A DNA stretch of 14,682 nucleotides, taken from positions 1 through 14,682 of the forward strand of contig VGPE01000048.1 in the NCBI GenBank assembly GCA_016875645.1. The letters run 5' to 3'. The notes under the pieces were generated by a model, which was not told the origin of the DNA, made no database searches, and was given only the letters and a program-made list of their open reading frames with translations. Position 1 is the stretch's first letter; each line of letters opens with the position of its first letter. This DNA comes from Chloroflexota bacterium (GTDB lineage: Bacteria; Chloroflexota; Limnocylindria; Limnocylindrales; CSP1-4). Both the position numbers and the translations under genes were made by a program. Below are positions 1 to 7,140 of the stretch, piece by piece.

Positions 1-833
1 CGAACAAGGGCCGCCTGGTGGAGCCGACGCTCGCCCTGCTCCACGATGCGGGCCTCGTCTTCGAGGAGCACGACCGTACCCTCGTGGCGCGCGTCCAGAA
101 CTTTGATCTGGACATCCTGTTCGTCCGCACGAACGACATCGTGGAGTTCGTCGGCGACGGCGTTGCGGACATCGGCGTGACCGGGATCGACCTCCTGGCC
201 GAGGCCGGGGCGGAATTGCCGCGCCTGCGCACCCTGGGCTACGGCCGCTGCCGGCTGGCCGCCGCGGCGCCTGCGGGTTCCTCGTACCAGAGGGTGGAGG
301 ATCTGGCGGGCCTGCGGATCGCCACGGCCCACCCGAACATCACCCGCCGCTTCTTCGCGGAGCGGAAGATCCCGATCGACGTCATCCCGCTGTCCGGGGC
401 CGTCGAGGTGGCGCCTCGCCTCGGGCTGGCCGAGGCGATCGTGGACCTCGTCTCGACCGGCTCGACGCTCGTGATGAACGGCCTCCGCCCCATCGGCGAC
501 GTCCTCTCGTCGGAAGCGGTTCTGATCGCCAACCCGGGCGCCCAGATCGGCCGCACTGCGGAGCTGAACGCCATCGACACGATGCTCTCGGCGGTGCTGG
601 CGGCGCGCGGCAAGAAGTACGTGATGATGAACGCCCCCGCCGCGAAGCTCTCCGAGCTCGAGGACCTTTTGCCGGGCCTCGAGTCGCCGTCGGTGATCCC
701 GCTTGCACACAGCGGCATGATCGCGATCCACTCCGTCGTGGACTCGGACGCGGTCTGGGGCCTCCTGCCGCGGCTCAAGGCCGCCGGCGCGTCGGGCATC
801 CTCGTCCTGCCGATCGAGAAGATCGTCCCGTGA
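1..833 (+). CDS. hisG: ATP phosphoribosyltransferase, long form (5'-partial)
   Basis: Catalyses the first step of histidine biosynthesis, condensing ATP with PRPP to give phosphoribosyl-ATP, in the cytoplasm. The gene is cut by the left edge: the frame is already open at base 3 and reads NKGRLVEPT, the conserved HisG N-terminal motif, so only about 8 residues are missing and the GTG at 18 is an internal valine. The PRPP-binding loop DLVSTGSTLVMNGL is at about 444-485. From about 612 to the stop there is an extra C-terminal domain (KKYVMMNAP onwards), the ACT-like regulatory domain of the long form. This predicts a homo-oligomeric enzyme inhibited by histidine that needs no HisZ partner. The total length (about 280 residues) fits the long form. 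Its TGA stop overlaps the hisD GTG start. Family assignment is secure; feedback inhibition is inferred from the domain. Confidence 0.96.
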   Translation, partial: NKGRLVEPTLALLHDAGLVFEEHDRTLVARVQNFDLDILFVRTNDIVEFVGDGVADIGVTGIDLLAEAGAELPRLRTLGYGRCRLAAAAPAGSSYQRVEDLAGLRIATAHPNITRRFFAERKIPIDVIPLSGAVEVAPRLGLAEAIVDLVSTGSTLVMNGLRPIGDVLSSEAVLIANPGAQIGRTAELNAIDTMLSAVLAARGKKYVMMNAPAAKLSELEDLLPGLESPSVIPLAHSGMIAIHSVVDSDAVWGLLPRLKAAGASGILVLPIEKIVP

Positions 834-2143
834 CCGCGATAATGCCCCTCGCGATCCCTCGACTCACCGTGGACGAGGCGCGGCCCCTCGTGCGGCGCAA
901 CGCGGTGCCCGACGCGACGGTCCGCGATCGGACACGGGCCATCGTCGACGACGTCCGTGCCCGCGGGTCCGACGCGGTCCGAGAGCTCAACGTTCGGTTC
1001 GGCGGCGGGCTCCCGGACGGCCGGCTGCTCCTGGACGCGGAATCGCTTGCTGCCGCCCGAGAGGCTCTCGAGCCGGGGGTCCGCCGGGCCCTCGTCCAGG
1101 CGATCGACCACGTCCGCCGTTTCGCCGAGACCCAGCGGCCCGGGACGACCCGGACGCAGATCGTCGCGGGCGTCGACATCGAACGTCGCTGGACGCCGAT
1201 CGGCAGCGTGGGCTGTTATGTCCCCGCCGCCCAGGCTCCCCTCCCCTCGTCGCTGGTCATGACCGTGGTCCCGGCGCAGGTTGCCGGTGTCGGCCGCATC
1301 GTCGTCGCCTCCCCGGCCGGCCCCGGCGGCCTGGATCCGATCGTGCTCGGCGCGGCCGGCCTGCTCGGGGTTGACCAGGTGCTGGTTGCCGGCGGCGCTC
1401 AGGCCATCGCCGCGCTGACGTTCGGCATGCCCGATCTGGGCCTGGAGCGGGTCGACCGGATCGTCGGCCCCGGCAGCGTCTGGGTGACCGCCGCCAAGCT
1501 GGAGCTGGCGGGCGAGGTCGGCATCGACCTGCCGGCGGGCCCGTCCGAGGGCCTCGTACTGGCCGACGGGTCCGCGGACCCCGAGCTTGTGGCCGCGGAT
1601 CTCCTCACCCAGGCAGAGCACGGCCCGGACTCCGTCGCGATCCTCGTGACGACCAGCGCGATCCTCGCGGACCAGGTCGAAGCAGCGATCGCTCGACGCG
1701 TCGCACGCGCGCCCCGCCAGGCCGTCCTCGAGCGCAGCCTCGAGCGGCACGGACGGATCGTCCTCGCACCGGACCTCGACGCGGCCATCTCGTTCGTCAA
1801 CGCCTACGCCCCGGAGCACCTGTCCGTGGAACTCCGCGACGAGGACCTGGAGCCGGCGGTTGCCCGGCTGCGCAACGCCGGCAGCCTCTTCGTCGGCCCG
1901 TGGGCGCCGGAATCGGCCGGCGACTACGCCACGGGCGCCAACCACGTCCTGCCGACCGGCGGCCTGGCACGCGCCAGCGGTGCGCTGGACGTCACGGACT
2001 TCGGGAAGTTCGTCCAAGTCCAGCGGATCACGCAGGACGGCCTCGCCGCGCTGCGCGACACGATCGTCACCCTTGCCGATGCCGAAGGTCTCGACGCACA
2101 CGCGGACGCCGTCCGCTCCCGTTTCGCCCGGAGCCCCCGATGA
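830..2143 (+). CDS. hisD: Histidinol dehydrogenase
   Basis: Carries out the last two steps of histidine synthesis, oxidising L-histidinol to L-histidine with two NAD+ and a bound zinc. The protein has 437 residues, the usual family length. Visible family features are GCYVPAAQAPLPSS (substrate/NAD region), DLPAGPSEG, QAEH with zinc ligands Q261 and H264, the catalytic pair E329-H330 in NAYAPEH, D365 in GDYATGANHVLPTGG, and H424 near the C-terminus, matching the four-ligand zinc site known from E. coli HisD. The GTG at 830 overlaps the hisG stop (GTGA) and is preferred for coupling. An ATG at 842, 8 bases after the hisG stop, is a real alternative that would remove four residues; neither has a strong ribosome binding site. 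The motif around the glycine-rich strand is somewhat divergent (SEGLVLAD where SEVLVIAD is common), but no key residue is lost. Confidence 0.97.
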   Translation: MTAIMPLAIPRLTVDEARPLVRRNAVPDATVRDRTRAIVDDVRARGSDAVRELNVRFGGGLPDGRLLLDAESLAAAREALEPGVRRALVQAIDHVRRFAETQRPGTTRTQIVAGVDIERRWTPIGSVGCYVPAAQAPLPSSLVMTVVPAQVAGVGRIVVASPAGPGGLDPIVLGAAGLLGVDQVLVAGGAQAIAALTFGMPDLGLERVDRIVGPGSVWVTAAKLELAGEVGIDLPAGPSEGLVLADGSADPELVAADLLTQAEHGPDSVAILVTTSAILADQVEAAIARRVARAPRQAVLERSLERHGRIVLAPDLDAAISFVNAYAPEHLSVELRDEDLEPAVARLRNAGSLFVGPWAPESAGDYATGANHVLPTGGLARASGALDVTDFGKFVQVQRITQDGLAALRDTIVTLADAEGLDAHADAVRSRFARSPR

Positions 2144-3309
2144 GCCCGACGCCCGTCACGATGTCCCTGCCCACCGCGCCGGCCGTCTACACGTGGGAAG
2201 CCACCAACGAGGCAGTCGCCGAGCGCTACGGGGTCAGGGTCGAGGACATCCTCCGCTTCGATCTAAACACCTCGCCCCGGCCGCCCGAGGTCCTCTGGCG
2301 CGCCCTGGAGCGCGGCTTCCAGACGCGCCGCTTCGAAACGTCCCTCTCCGAATACCCGCCGTCGGACTACCGGCGCCTCTCGCTCGCGGCGGCCGAGACG
2401 TACGGCGTCGCCGGGGAAGAGGTGCTGGTCGGTGCCGGTGCGGACGAGGTGCTCGACATCACGGCCAAGGCGTTCCTGCCGCCCGGCGGGGGGCGCGCCG
2501 TGGTGCCGATCCCCACGTATTCCATGTACCGCGTCGTCAGCGAGCAGCGGGGCGCAACCGTGGCGCTCGTGCCGCGCCTCCCCGCGGAACAGGGCTGGGC
2601 AATCGACGTGCCGGCGATGCGCGCCGCCGCCCGCGAGTCGACGTTGATCTGGCTCTGCAGCCCGAACAACCCGACCGGCCTCGCGGAACCGCCGGGCGTC
2701 GTGGCGGCCCTGCTCGATGGACTGGCGGAGGATGCGGCGGCCGACGGTCGCACACCGCCTGCCGTCGCGGTCGACGAGGCCTACGCCGAGTTCAGCGGCG
2801 ACACGGTCCTGTCGCTGCGGAGCACGTATCCCAACCTCGTCGTCGTCCGGACCGCGAGCAAGGCGTACGGCCTGGCCGGCCTCCGGGTTGGATTCGCCCT
2901 GGCGCGGCGCGAGACCCTCGAGCGCATGGAGCCCTATCGTCCGCCGGGCTCGGTGGGGACCATCTCCATCACGGTGGTCGAGCAGGCACTGCGCGACCAG
3001 CCCGCCCTGCGCGAGACCGTGGAACGCGTCCGGGCCGAGCGTTCCCGGCTGTCCGAAGCCATGCGCGCGATCGGCTGGCGACCCGGGCCCAGCGTAACGA
3101 ACTTCATCCTGGTGGACTTCGGGACGCCCGAGCGAGCCGAGGCCGTCGCCGAGGGCCTGCTGCGCCGCGGCATCGTGCCGCGCACGTTCGGGGCGGGCCA
3201 CCCGCTGAACGCGTCGCTGCGATTCACGGTTCGGGATCCCGACGAAGACGATCGGCTGCTCCGCTCCGCCGCTGAGATCGAGCGAGCCCTTGGGGAGAAC
3301 GCCGCATGA
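2140..3309 (+). CDS. hisC: Histidinol-phosphate aminotransferase
   Basis: PLP-dependent fold-type I aminotransferase that converts imidazole-acetol phosphate and glutamate to histidinol phosphate. It has 389 residues, slightly longer than the typical 350-370. Key residues are SPNNPTG at 174-180 with the PLP-contacting asparagines, D212 and Y215 in VDEAYAEF, the Schiff-base lysine K241 in TASKAYGLAGLRVGFA, and a C-terminal RFTV arginine region that binds the substrate carboxylate or phosphate. The ATG at 2140 overlaps the hisD stop as ATGA, and GGAG lies about 6 bases upstream. The open frame extends further upstream to 1900 but that part lies inside hisD and lacks family similarity, so I start at 2140. 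Other class I/II aminotransferases look similar; the position inside the his operon settles the assignment. Confidence 0.96.
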   Translation: MSPTPVTMSLPTAPAVYTWEATNEAVAERYGVRVEDILRFDLNTSPRPPEVLWRALERGFQTRRFETSLSEYPPSDYRRLSLAAAETYGVAGEEVLVGAGADEVLDITAKAFLPPGGGRAVVPIPTYSMYRVVSEQRGATVALVPRLPAEQGWAIDVPAMRAAARESTLIWLCSPNNPTGLAEPPGVVAALLDGLAEDAAADGRTPPAVAVDEAYAEFSGDTVLSLRSTYPNLVVVRTASKAYGLAGLRVGFALARRETLERMEPYRPPGSVGTISITVVEQALRDQPALRETVERVRAERSRLSEAMRAIGWRPGPSVTNFILVDFGTPERAEAVAEGLLRRGIVPRTFGAGHPLNASLRFTVRDPDEDDRLLRSAAEIERALGENAA

Positions 3310-3917
3310 CCGACACCGGAACGGCCGCTCCCCGCGCGGCCGGCGTCCGCCGCGAGACGCGCGAGACGGCCGTCGCCCTCTCTCTCCGCCTCGACGGCAC
3401 CGGTGCCGCCACCGTGCGCACGGGCGTCGGCTTCTACGACCACCTGCTCTCGTCGCTCGCCCACCACGGCCTGTTCGACCTCGACATCGACGTCACCGGC
3501 GACCTCCACGTGGACGAGCACCACACCGTGGAGGACGTGGCGCTGGTGCTCGGTTCGGCGTTCGCGCAGGCGCTCGGCGACCGCGCGGGGATCAACCGCT
3601 TCGGTGACTCGACCGTGCCGATGGACGAGTCGCTGGCGACGGCGGTCATCGACATCGGCGGCCGGCCATACGCGCTGATTGACGTGCCGTTCCGTGGCGA
3701 GCGCGTCGGGACGCTGCCCACGCAGCTGGTGGAGCATGCGCTCGAGTCGTTCGCGCGGACCGCGGGGGCCACCCTTCACGTCCGCGGTGCCGGCCGCAAC
3801 GACCACCACCTGGCTGAAGCGGTCTTCAAGGCGCTGGGTCGGGCGCTGCGCGTGGCCTGCGAGATCGATCCGCGGCGCGGTGGGGCCGTCGCCTCGCTCA
3901 AGGGCGTCCTGGAATGA
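3306..3917 (+). CDS. hisB: Imidazoleglycerol-phosphate dehydratase
   Basis: Dehydrates imidazole-glycerol phosphate to imidazole-acetol phosphate using a di-manganese site. It has 203 residues and contains only the dehydratase; the histidinol-phosphatase domain found in the bifunctional HisB of E. coli is absent, so that phosphatase must be encoded elsewhere. The duplicated histidine-rich metal motifs are intact: FYDHLLSSLAHHG (H46, H53, H54), DEHHTVED (H72, H73, E76), H144, and NDHHLAEAVFKALGRAL (H167, H168, E171). The C-terminal motif, usually PSTKG, reads VASLKG here, a mild deviation. The ATG overlaps the hisC stop (ATGA), and GGGGAG lies 8 bases upstream as the ribosome binding site. Confidence 0.97.
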   Translation: MTDTGTAAPRAAGVRRETRETAVALSLRLDGTGAATVRTGVGFYDHLLSSLAHHGLFDLDIDVTGDLHVDEHHTVEDVALVLGSAFAQALGDRAGINRFGDSTVPMDESLATAVIDIGGRPYALIDVPFRGERVGTLPTQLVEHALESFARTAGATLHVRGAGRNDHHLAEAVFKALGRALRVACEIDPRRGGAVASLKGVLE

Positions 3918-4576
3918 GCGGCCCACGGATCGCCGTCGTCGACTACGGCGCCGGCAACCTCGTCAGCATCGACCAGGGGCTGCGGGCGGTCGGCGCGGAT
4001 GTCGTGCTGGCGCACTCGCCTGATGCCCTGGAGGGCATCGACGGGATGATCGTTCCCGGCGTCGGGGCGGCGCGGCCGGCCATGAACCGGCTCCGGCGCC
4101 GCGGCCTGCTCGAGCCCATCCTCGCGTGGGCGCAAGCGGACCGTCCCTACCTCGGCATCTGCCTCGGCCTGCAGATGCTGTTCGAGGGCTCCGACGAGGA
4201 CGGGGCCCGGACGTTCGGCCTGCTGCCCGGCCGGACCGTCCGCCTGGAGAATGCGCCGCGCCTGCCGCACATCGGCTGGAACCAGGTGGAGCGCCGCCGG
4301 GACGACCCGCTGTTCGAGGGCATTGCCGCCGGCGCGAACTTCTACTTCGTCCATTCGTATGCCGGCCGGCCGCTGTCGGAGGCGACGGACGATCTCGTCG
4401 TGGCCGAGACGACGCACGGCGAGCCGTTCGTGAGCGCCGTCCGGCGCGGCAACCTGTTCGGGGTCCAGTTCCACCCTGAGCGGAGCGGCCGCGACGGGCT
4501 GCGCCTGCTTGCCAACTTCGTGCGGTCGCTGGATGCAGTCCGGGCGCCGGATGCCGTGCGCGAGGTGGCGGCCTGA
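3914..4576 (+). CDS. hisH: Imidazole glycerol phosphate synthase, glutaminase subunit
   Basis: Class I glutamine amidotransferase subunit. It hydrolyses glutamine and channels ammonia to HisF, which uses it to make imidazole-glycerol phosphate and AICAR. The sequence begins with the typical IAVVDYGAGNLVSI strand. The catalytic triad is visible: nucleophile C83 in GICLGLQMLFEGS, and H187 and E189 in GVQFHPERSG. The oxyanion-side motif PGVGA is also present. At 220 residues it is slightly longer than most HisH (about 200), through a short C-terminal tail. The ATG overlaps the hisB stop (ATGA) and its own TGA shares one base with the hisF start. This direct junction with hisF fits a stoichiometric HisH-HisF complex and leaves no room for hisA. 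Confidence 0.97.
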   Translation: MSGPRIAVVDYGAGNLVSIDQGLRAVGADVVLAHSPDALEGIDGMIVPGVGAARPAMNRLRRRGLLEPILAWAQADRPYLGICLGLQMLFEGSDEDGARTFGLLPGRTVRLENAPRLPHIGWNQVERRRDDPLFEGIAAGANFYFVHSYAGRPLSEATDDLVVAETTHGEPFVSAVRRGNLFGVQFHPERSGRDGLRLLANFVRSLDAVRAPDAVREVAA

Positions 4577-5370
4577 TGCTATGCCATCGCGTCATCCCGT
4601 GCCTCGACGTGGCCAATGGCCGCGTCGTCAAGGGCACGAGATTCGTGGACCTCGTGGACGAGGGCGACTCACCCGAACTCGCGGAGCGCTACGCCCGCGA
4701 GGGTGCCGACGAGATCGTCTTCCTCGACATCACGGCCGCGCCGGAGGGCCGCGGCACCCTGCTGGACATCGTGGAGCGGACGGCGCGACGCGCGTTCGTG
4801 CCGCTGACGGTCGGCGGCGGTGTGCGGCGCGTAGAGGAGATGCGCGACGTGCTCCGTGCCGGCGCCGACAAGGTCTCGCTCAACACCGCGGCAGTTGCCG
4901 ATCCCTCGCTGGTCGCGCGCTGTGCGCGGCGGTTCGGGCGCCAGGCGGTGGTCGTGGCGATCGACGCCAAGCGAGAGCCCGTTGATGCGGCTGCGCCGCA
5001 GGCCGTCCGGTGGCGGGTCTACGTCCGCGGCGGCCGCGTCGCGACCGAGCTGGACGCCGTGGAATGGGCCGCGCGCGCGGCGGCGCTCGGCGCCGGTGAA
5101 CTCCTCGTCACGTCCATCGACCGTGACGGCACCCAGTCCGGCTTCGACACCGAGCTGTTGCGCGCCATCAGCGATGCGGTGGAGGTGCCGGTGGTTGCGT
5201 CGGGCGGTGCGTCGGGACCGAAGGACTTTGTCGCCGCGGTCCGTGACGGGCGCGCTGACGCGGTCCTCGCGGCGTCCATCTTCCATCGCCGCCAGCACTC
5301 CATCGCGTCGGTCAAGGTCGCGATGGCGCGGGCTGGCATCGCGGTGCGCATGGAAGAGGCGCTGGCATGA
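4576..5370 (+). CDS. hisF: Imidazole glycerol phosphate synthase, cyclase subunit
   Basis: (beta/alpha)8-barrel cyclase that uses ammonia from HisH to convert PRFAR into imidazole-glycerol phosphate and AICAR. It has 264 residues. Both catalytic aspartates are present: D11 in IPCLDV and D130 in VAIDAKR. Other barrel motifs are VFLDITAAPEGR, PLTVGGGVRR, ADKVSLNTAAV, TSIDRDGTQSG (D182) and VPVVASGGAS, the last two forming phosphate-binding loops. It matches HisF rather than HisA throughout, for example in VFLDITA and the long strand-5 loop. The start ATG overlaps the hisH stop as TGATG, with GAGGTGG about 8 bases upstream. About six extra residues lie in the loop after D130 compared with common HisF. 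Confidence 0.97.
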   Translation: MLCHRVIPCLDVANGRVVKGTRFVDLVDEGDSPELAERYAREGADEIVFLDITAAPEGRGTLLDIVERTARRAFVPLTVGGGVRRVEEMRDVLRAGADKVSLNTAAVADPSLVARCARRFGRQAVVVAIDAKREPVDAAAPQAVRWRVYVRGGRVATELDAVEWAARAAALGAGELLVTSIDRDGTQSGFDTELLRAISDAVEVPVVASGGASGPKDFVAAVRDGRADAVLAASIFHRRQHSIASVKVAMARAGIAVRMEEALA

Positions 5371-5993
5371 TCAAGCCGACCGACATTGCATGGGCCGAGT
5401 CCGGCCTGGTGCCGGCGATCGTCCAGGACGCCCGCGACGGGCGCGTCCTGATGCTCGCCTGGGTGGACGCCGAGGCGCTCGCCGCGACCCTGTCCACCGG
5501 CGAGGTGCACTTCCACTCCCGCTCCCGGGGCCGGCTCTGGCGGAAGGGCGAGGAGAGCGGCAACGTCCTGCGCCTGCGGGCCGTGTCCCTTGACTGCGAC
5601 GCGGACGCGCTGCTGTTCACCGTGGATCCCGCGGGGCCCACGTGCCACCGCGGCACCCGGTCCTGCTTCGACGAGCTCGGTTGGTCCGAGGTTCCGCTCC
5701 CTGCGCAGGGATTCGCCTGGCTCGAAACGCTCTGGTCCACGCTCCAGCGCCGAGCGGGTGAGCGGCCCGAGGGCTCCTATACCGTGAAGCTCCTCGACGG
5801 CGGCGTGGACGCCGTGGCCCGCAAGGTCACGGAGGAGGCCACCGAGGTCCTGCTGGCCGCCAAGAACGACGACCGCGCGGGCCTCGCGGGCGAGGTGGCG
5901 GACCTGCTGTACCACACCCTGGTGCTCCTGGTGGAGCGTGGGGTTCCGCCGTCGGAGTCGCTGCAGGTGTTGCGGGACCGGCACTCCGCCTGA
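5367..5993 (+). CDS. hisIE: Bifunctional phosphoribosyl-AMP cyclohydrolase / phosphoribosyl-ATP pyrophosphatase
   Basis: Fused enzyme for steps 2 and 3 of the pathway: the C-terminal HisE domain removes pyrophosphate from PR-ATP and the N-terminal HisI domain opens the adenine ring of PR-AMP. The HisI domain (about residues 1-112) has the motif LDCDADALL, with aspartates D76, D78 and D80 for Mg binding, and the zinc cysteines C77, C93 (TCHRGTRSC) and C100. The HisE domain (about 115-208) has RPEGSYTVKLL, a KVTEEATEVLLAAK helix with the metal-binding glutamates, and EVADLLYHTLVLL. The 208-residue length is normal for the fusion. The ATG overlaps the hisF stop (ATGA), with GGAAGAGG upstream. 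It is the last gene of the operon. Confidence 0.97.
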   Translation: MIKPTDIAWAESGLVPAIVQDARDGRVLMLAWVDAEALAATLSTGEVHFHSRSRGRLWRKGEESGNVLRLRAVSLDCDADALLFTVDPAGPTCHRGTRSCFDELGWSEVPLPAQGFAWLETLWSTLQRRAGERPEGSYTVKLLDGGVDAVARKVTEEATEVLLAAKNDDRAGLAGEVADLLYHTLVLLVERGVPPSESLQVLRDRHSA

Positions 5994-6010
5994 CCTTCCG
6001 GCTTGCGGGG

Positions 6011-6029
6011 TCGTGCGTCCGGCGTACGA
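6011..6029 (+). terminator. Short hairpin after hisIE, possible his-operon terminator
   Basis: A 7-bp stem (6011-6017 paired with 6023-6029, one G-U pair) with a 5-base loop begins 18 bases after the hisIE stop. Its position fits a transcription terminator, but no T-run follows, so an intrinsic terminator of the standard type is not shown. In such GC-rich DNA short stems also arise by chance. Confidence 0.28.
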
Positions 6030-6052
6030 ACCAGCCGCCACCTCGCCAATGG

Positions 6053-6169
6053 ATGCGTGGGGTGCACGGCAGGGCGACGCGCCAGAGGTTTGGCGAAGCC
6101 GACGTGGCGCTGGCGTGCATCGGACGGATGGTGGGGCGGCATGGCGGTCCGTGCGTGCGCCCCACGCAT
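6053..6169. repeat. 16-bp inverted repeat in the convergent gap between hisIE and the hydrolase operon
   Basis: Bases 6053-6068 are the reverse complement of 6154-6169 at 15 of 16 positions; the one mismatch is a G-U pair in RNA. The 85-base interior contains further possible pairings: 6079-6084 with 6105-6110, 6080-6085 with 6110-6115, or 6063-6068 with 6114-6119. It sits between the ends of two convergent transcription units, so a bidirectional terminator or mRNA 3'-end structure is the simplest reading. A small mobile-element remnant or a structured RNA is also possible. The rest of the 5994-6201 gap holds nothing else I recognise. Confidence 0.5.
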
Positions 6170-6201
6170 GACGCCGGTGGGGGCCAGGACAGAGGCGCCC
6201 C

Positions 6202-7140
6202 TTAGAACCGGGCCAGGAACCGCTGGGCGTTCTCGCGGACCATCGCCCAGGCCGCCGCCGCGTCCACCCCGGCTGCGATCAGCCTGGGCACGAACACCCG
6301 CGGGATGTACCCGAAGTCGGACGGCCCGATCCCGAACATCTGCTCCGGCCCGGACTGCAGCACCAGCGCATCGTGGGCGAGCATCACCTGCCCGGCGAAC
6401 CCGGCGTCCGCGGCCACGCGCACCACGCCGATCCGCTCCTCGTCGGGCGCGAAGTCATACGTGATCATGTCCACGCTGACGTTCGCCCCGCGCCGCAGCG
6501 CACCCAGCAGCCGCTCCTGCCAGCGCTCCCCGCTCCCCACATGCGAGATGCAGACCGCGGACGGGTCCACGCCCTCGGACTCGAAGATGTCGAGTTGCTC
6601 CTTCTCCATCGACTCGGTGATGTGGGCCACGATCGGGGCGTTGGTCGCGCGATGTGCGCACGCCGTCGCGCGGAGCAGCTTCTCCTCGGCGACGGGGATG
6701 CTCCCCTCCCCCGTCGCGCACTTGATGAGGCCCGCGCGCACTGTGGTGGCGCCCATGCCCTCGGTGATCTCGCGCACGTAGACGTCCGTCAGCGCATCCA
6801 CGTCCAGGGCCTTCGCGAGCGGGTGCATCGGCGTCCAGCCCTCGTGGAAGAAGCCGGTGGCCCCAACGATCGCCACGCCACTCCGACGCGACGCCTCCAC
6901 CATCACGTCCGCGTAGCGACCGGTCCCGATCGGCGTGCACTCCCCCAGCCCGCCGACGCCGTCCGCCCGGGCGGCCGCCAAGCGCTCGACGATCCGGCCC
7001 ACGCCCTCCTCGAACCCGAAGCGGAGCTTGGGCTTGCCCTGCAGTTCGCCCCAGTCGACCACCAGGTGCTCGTGGACGAGCGTGACCCCCCAGCCCGACG
7101 GGTCCACGTCGCCCAGCACCGTTCGCGCCAGCCCTGCCAT
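6202..7140 (-). CDS. Phosphotriesterase-family metal-dependent hydrolase, lysine-bridged type
   Basis: Member of the phosphotriesterase (PTE) branch of the amidohydrolase superfamily, a binuclear-metal (beta/alpha)8 barrel; relatives hydrolyse lactones, esters or organophosphates. The 312 residues carry the full metal-ligand set: H23 and H25 (LVHEHL), bridging lysine K140 (AGLIKCATG), which in the family is carboxylated, H173 (VAHITES), H200 (CISHVGSGE) and D257 (MLAHDALVL). No signal peptide is visible, so it is probably cytoplasmic. The ATG at 7140 has GGAGG 6 bases upstream and shares one base with the stop of the preceding hydrolase gene (TGATG). The frame is open further upstream, but that stretch lies within the preceding gene. 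The substrate cannot be read from the sequence. It is the last gene of a three-gene operon. Confidence 0.9.
   Translation of the reverse strand: MAGLARTVLGDVDPSGWGVTLVHEHLVVDWGELQGKPKLRFGFEEGVGRIVERLAAARADGVGGLGECTPIGTGRYADVMVEASRRSGVAIVGATGFFHEGWTPMHPLAKALDVDALTDVYVREITEGMGATTVRAGLIKCATGEGSIPVAEEKLLRATACAHRATNAPIVAHITESMEKEQLDIFESEGVDPSAVCISHVGSGERWQERLLGALRRGANVSVDMITYDFAPDEERIGVVRVAADAGFAGQVMLAHDALVLQSGPEQMFGIGPSDFGYIPRVFVPRLIAAGVDAAAAWAMVRENAQRFLARF

Noticed and set aside
239..2101. A 620-codon open frame antisense to hisG and hisD
   Set aside because: It is a GC-rich shadow frame with Arg/Gly/Asp-rich low-information translation and no recognisable domain; hisG and hisD on the other strand have full motif sets.
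6003..6464. Small plus-strand gene in the gap after hisIE
   Set aside because: The translation is Arg/Ala/Pro-rich with no ribosome binding site and runs into the antisense of a hydrolase gene.
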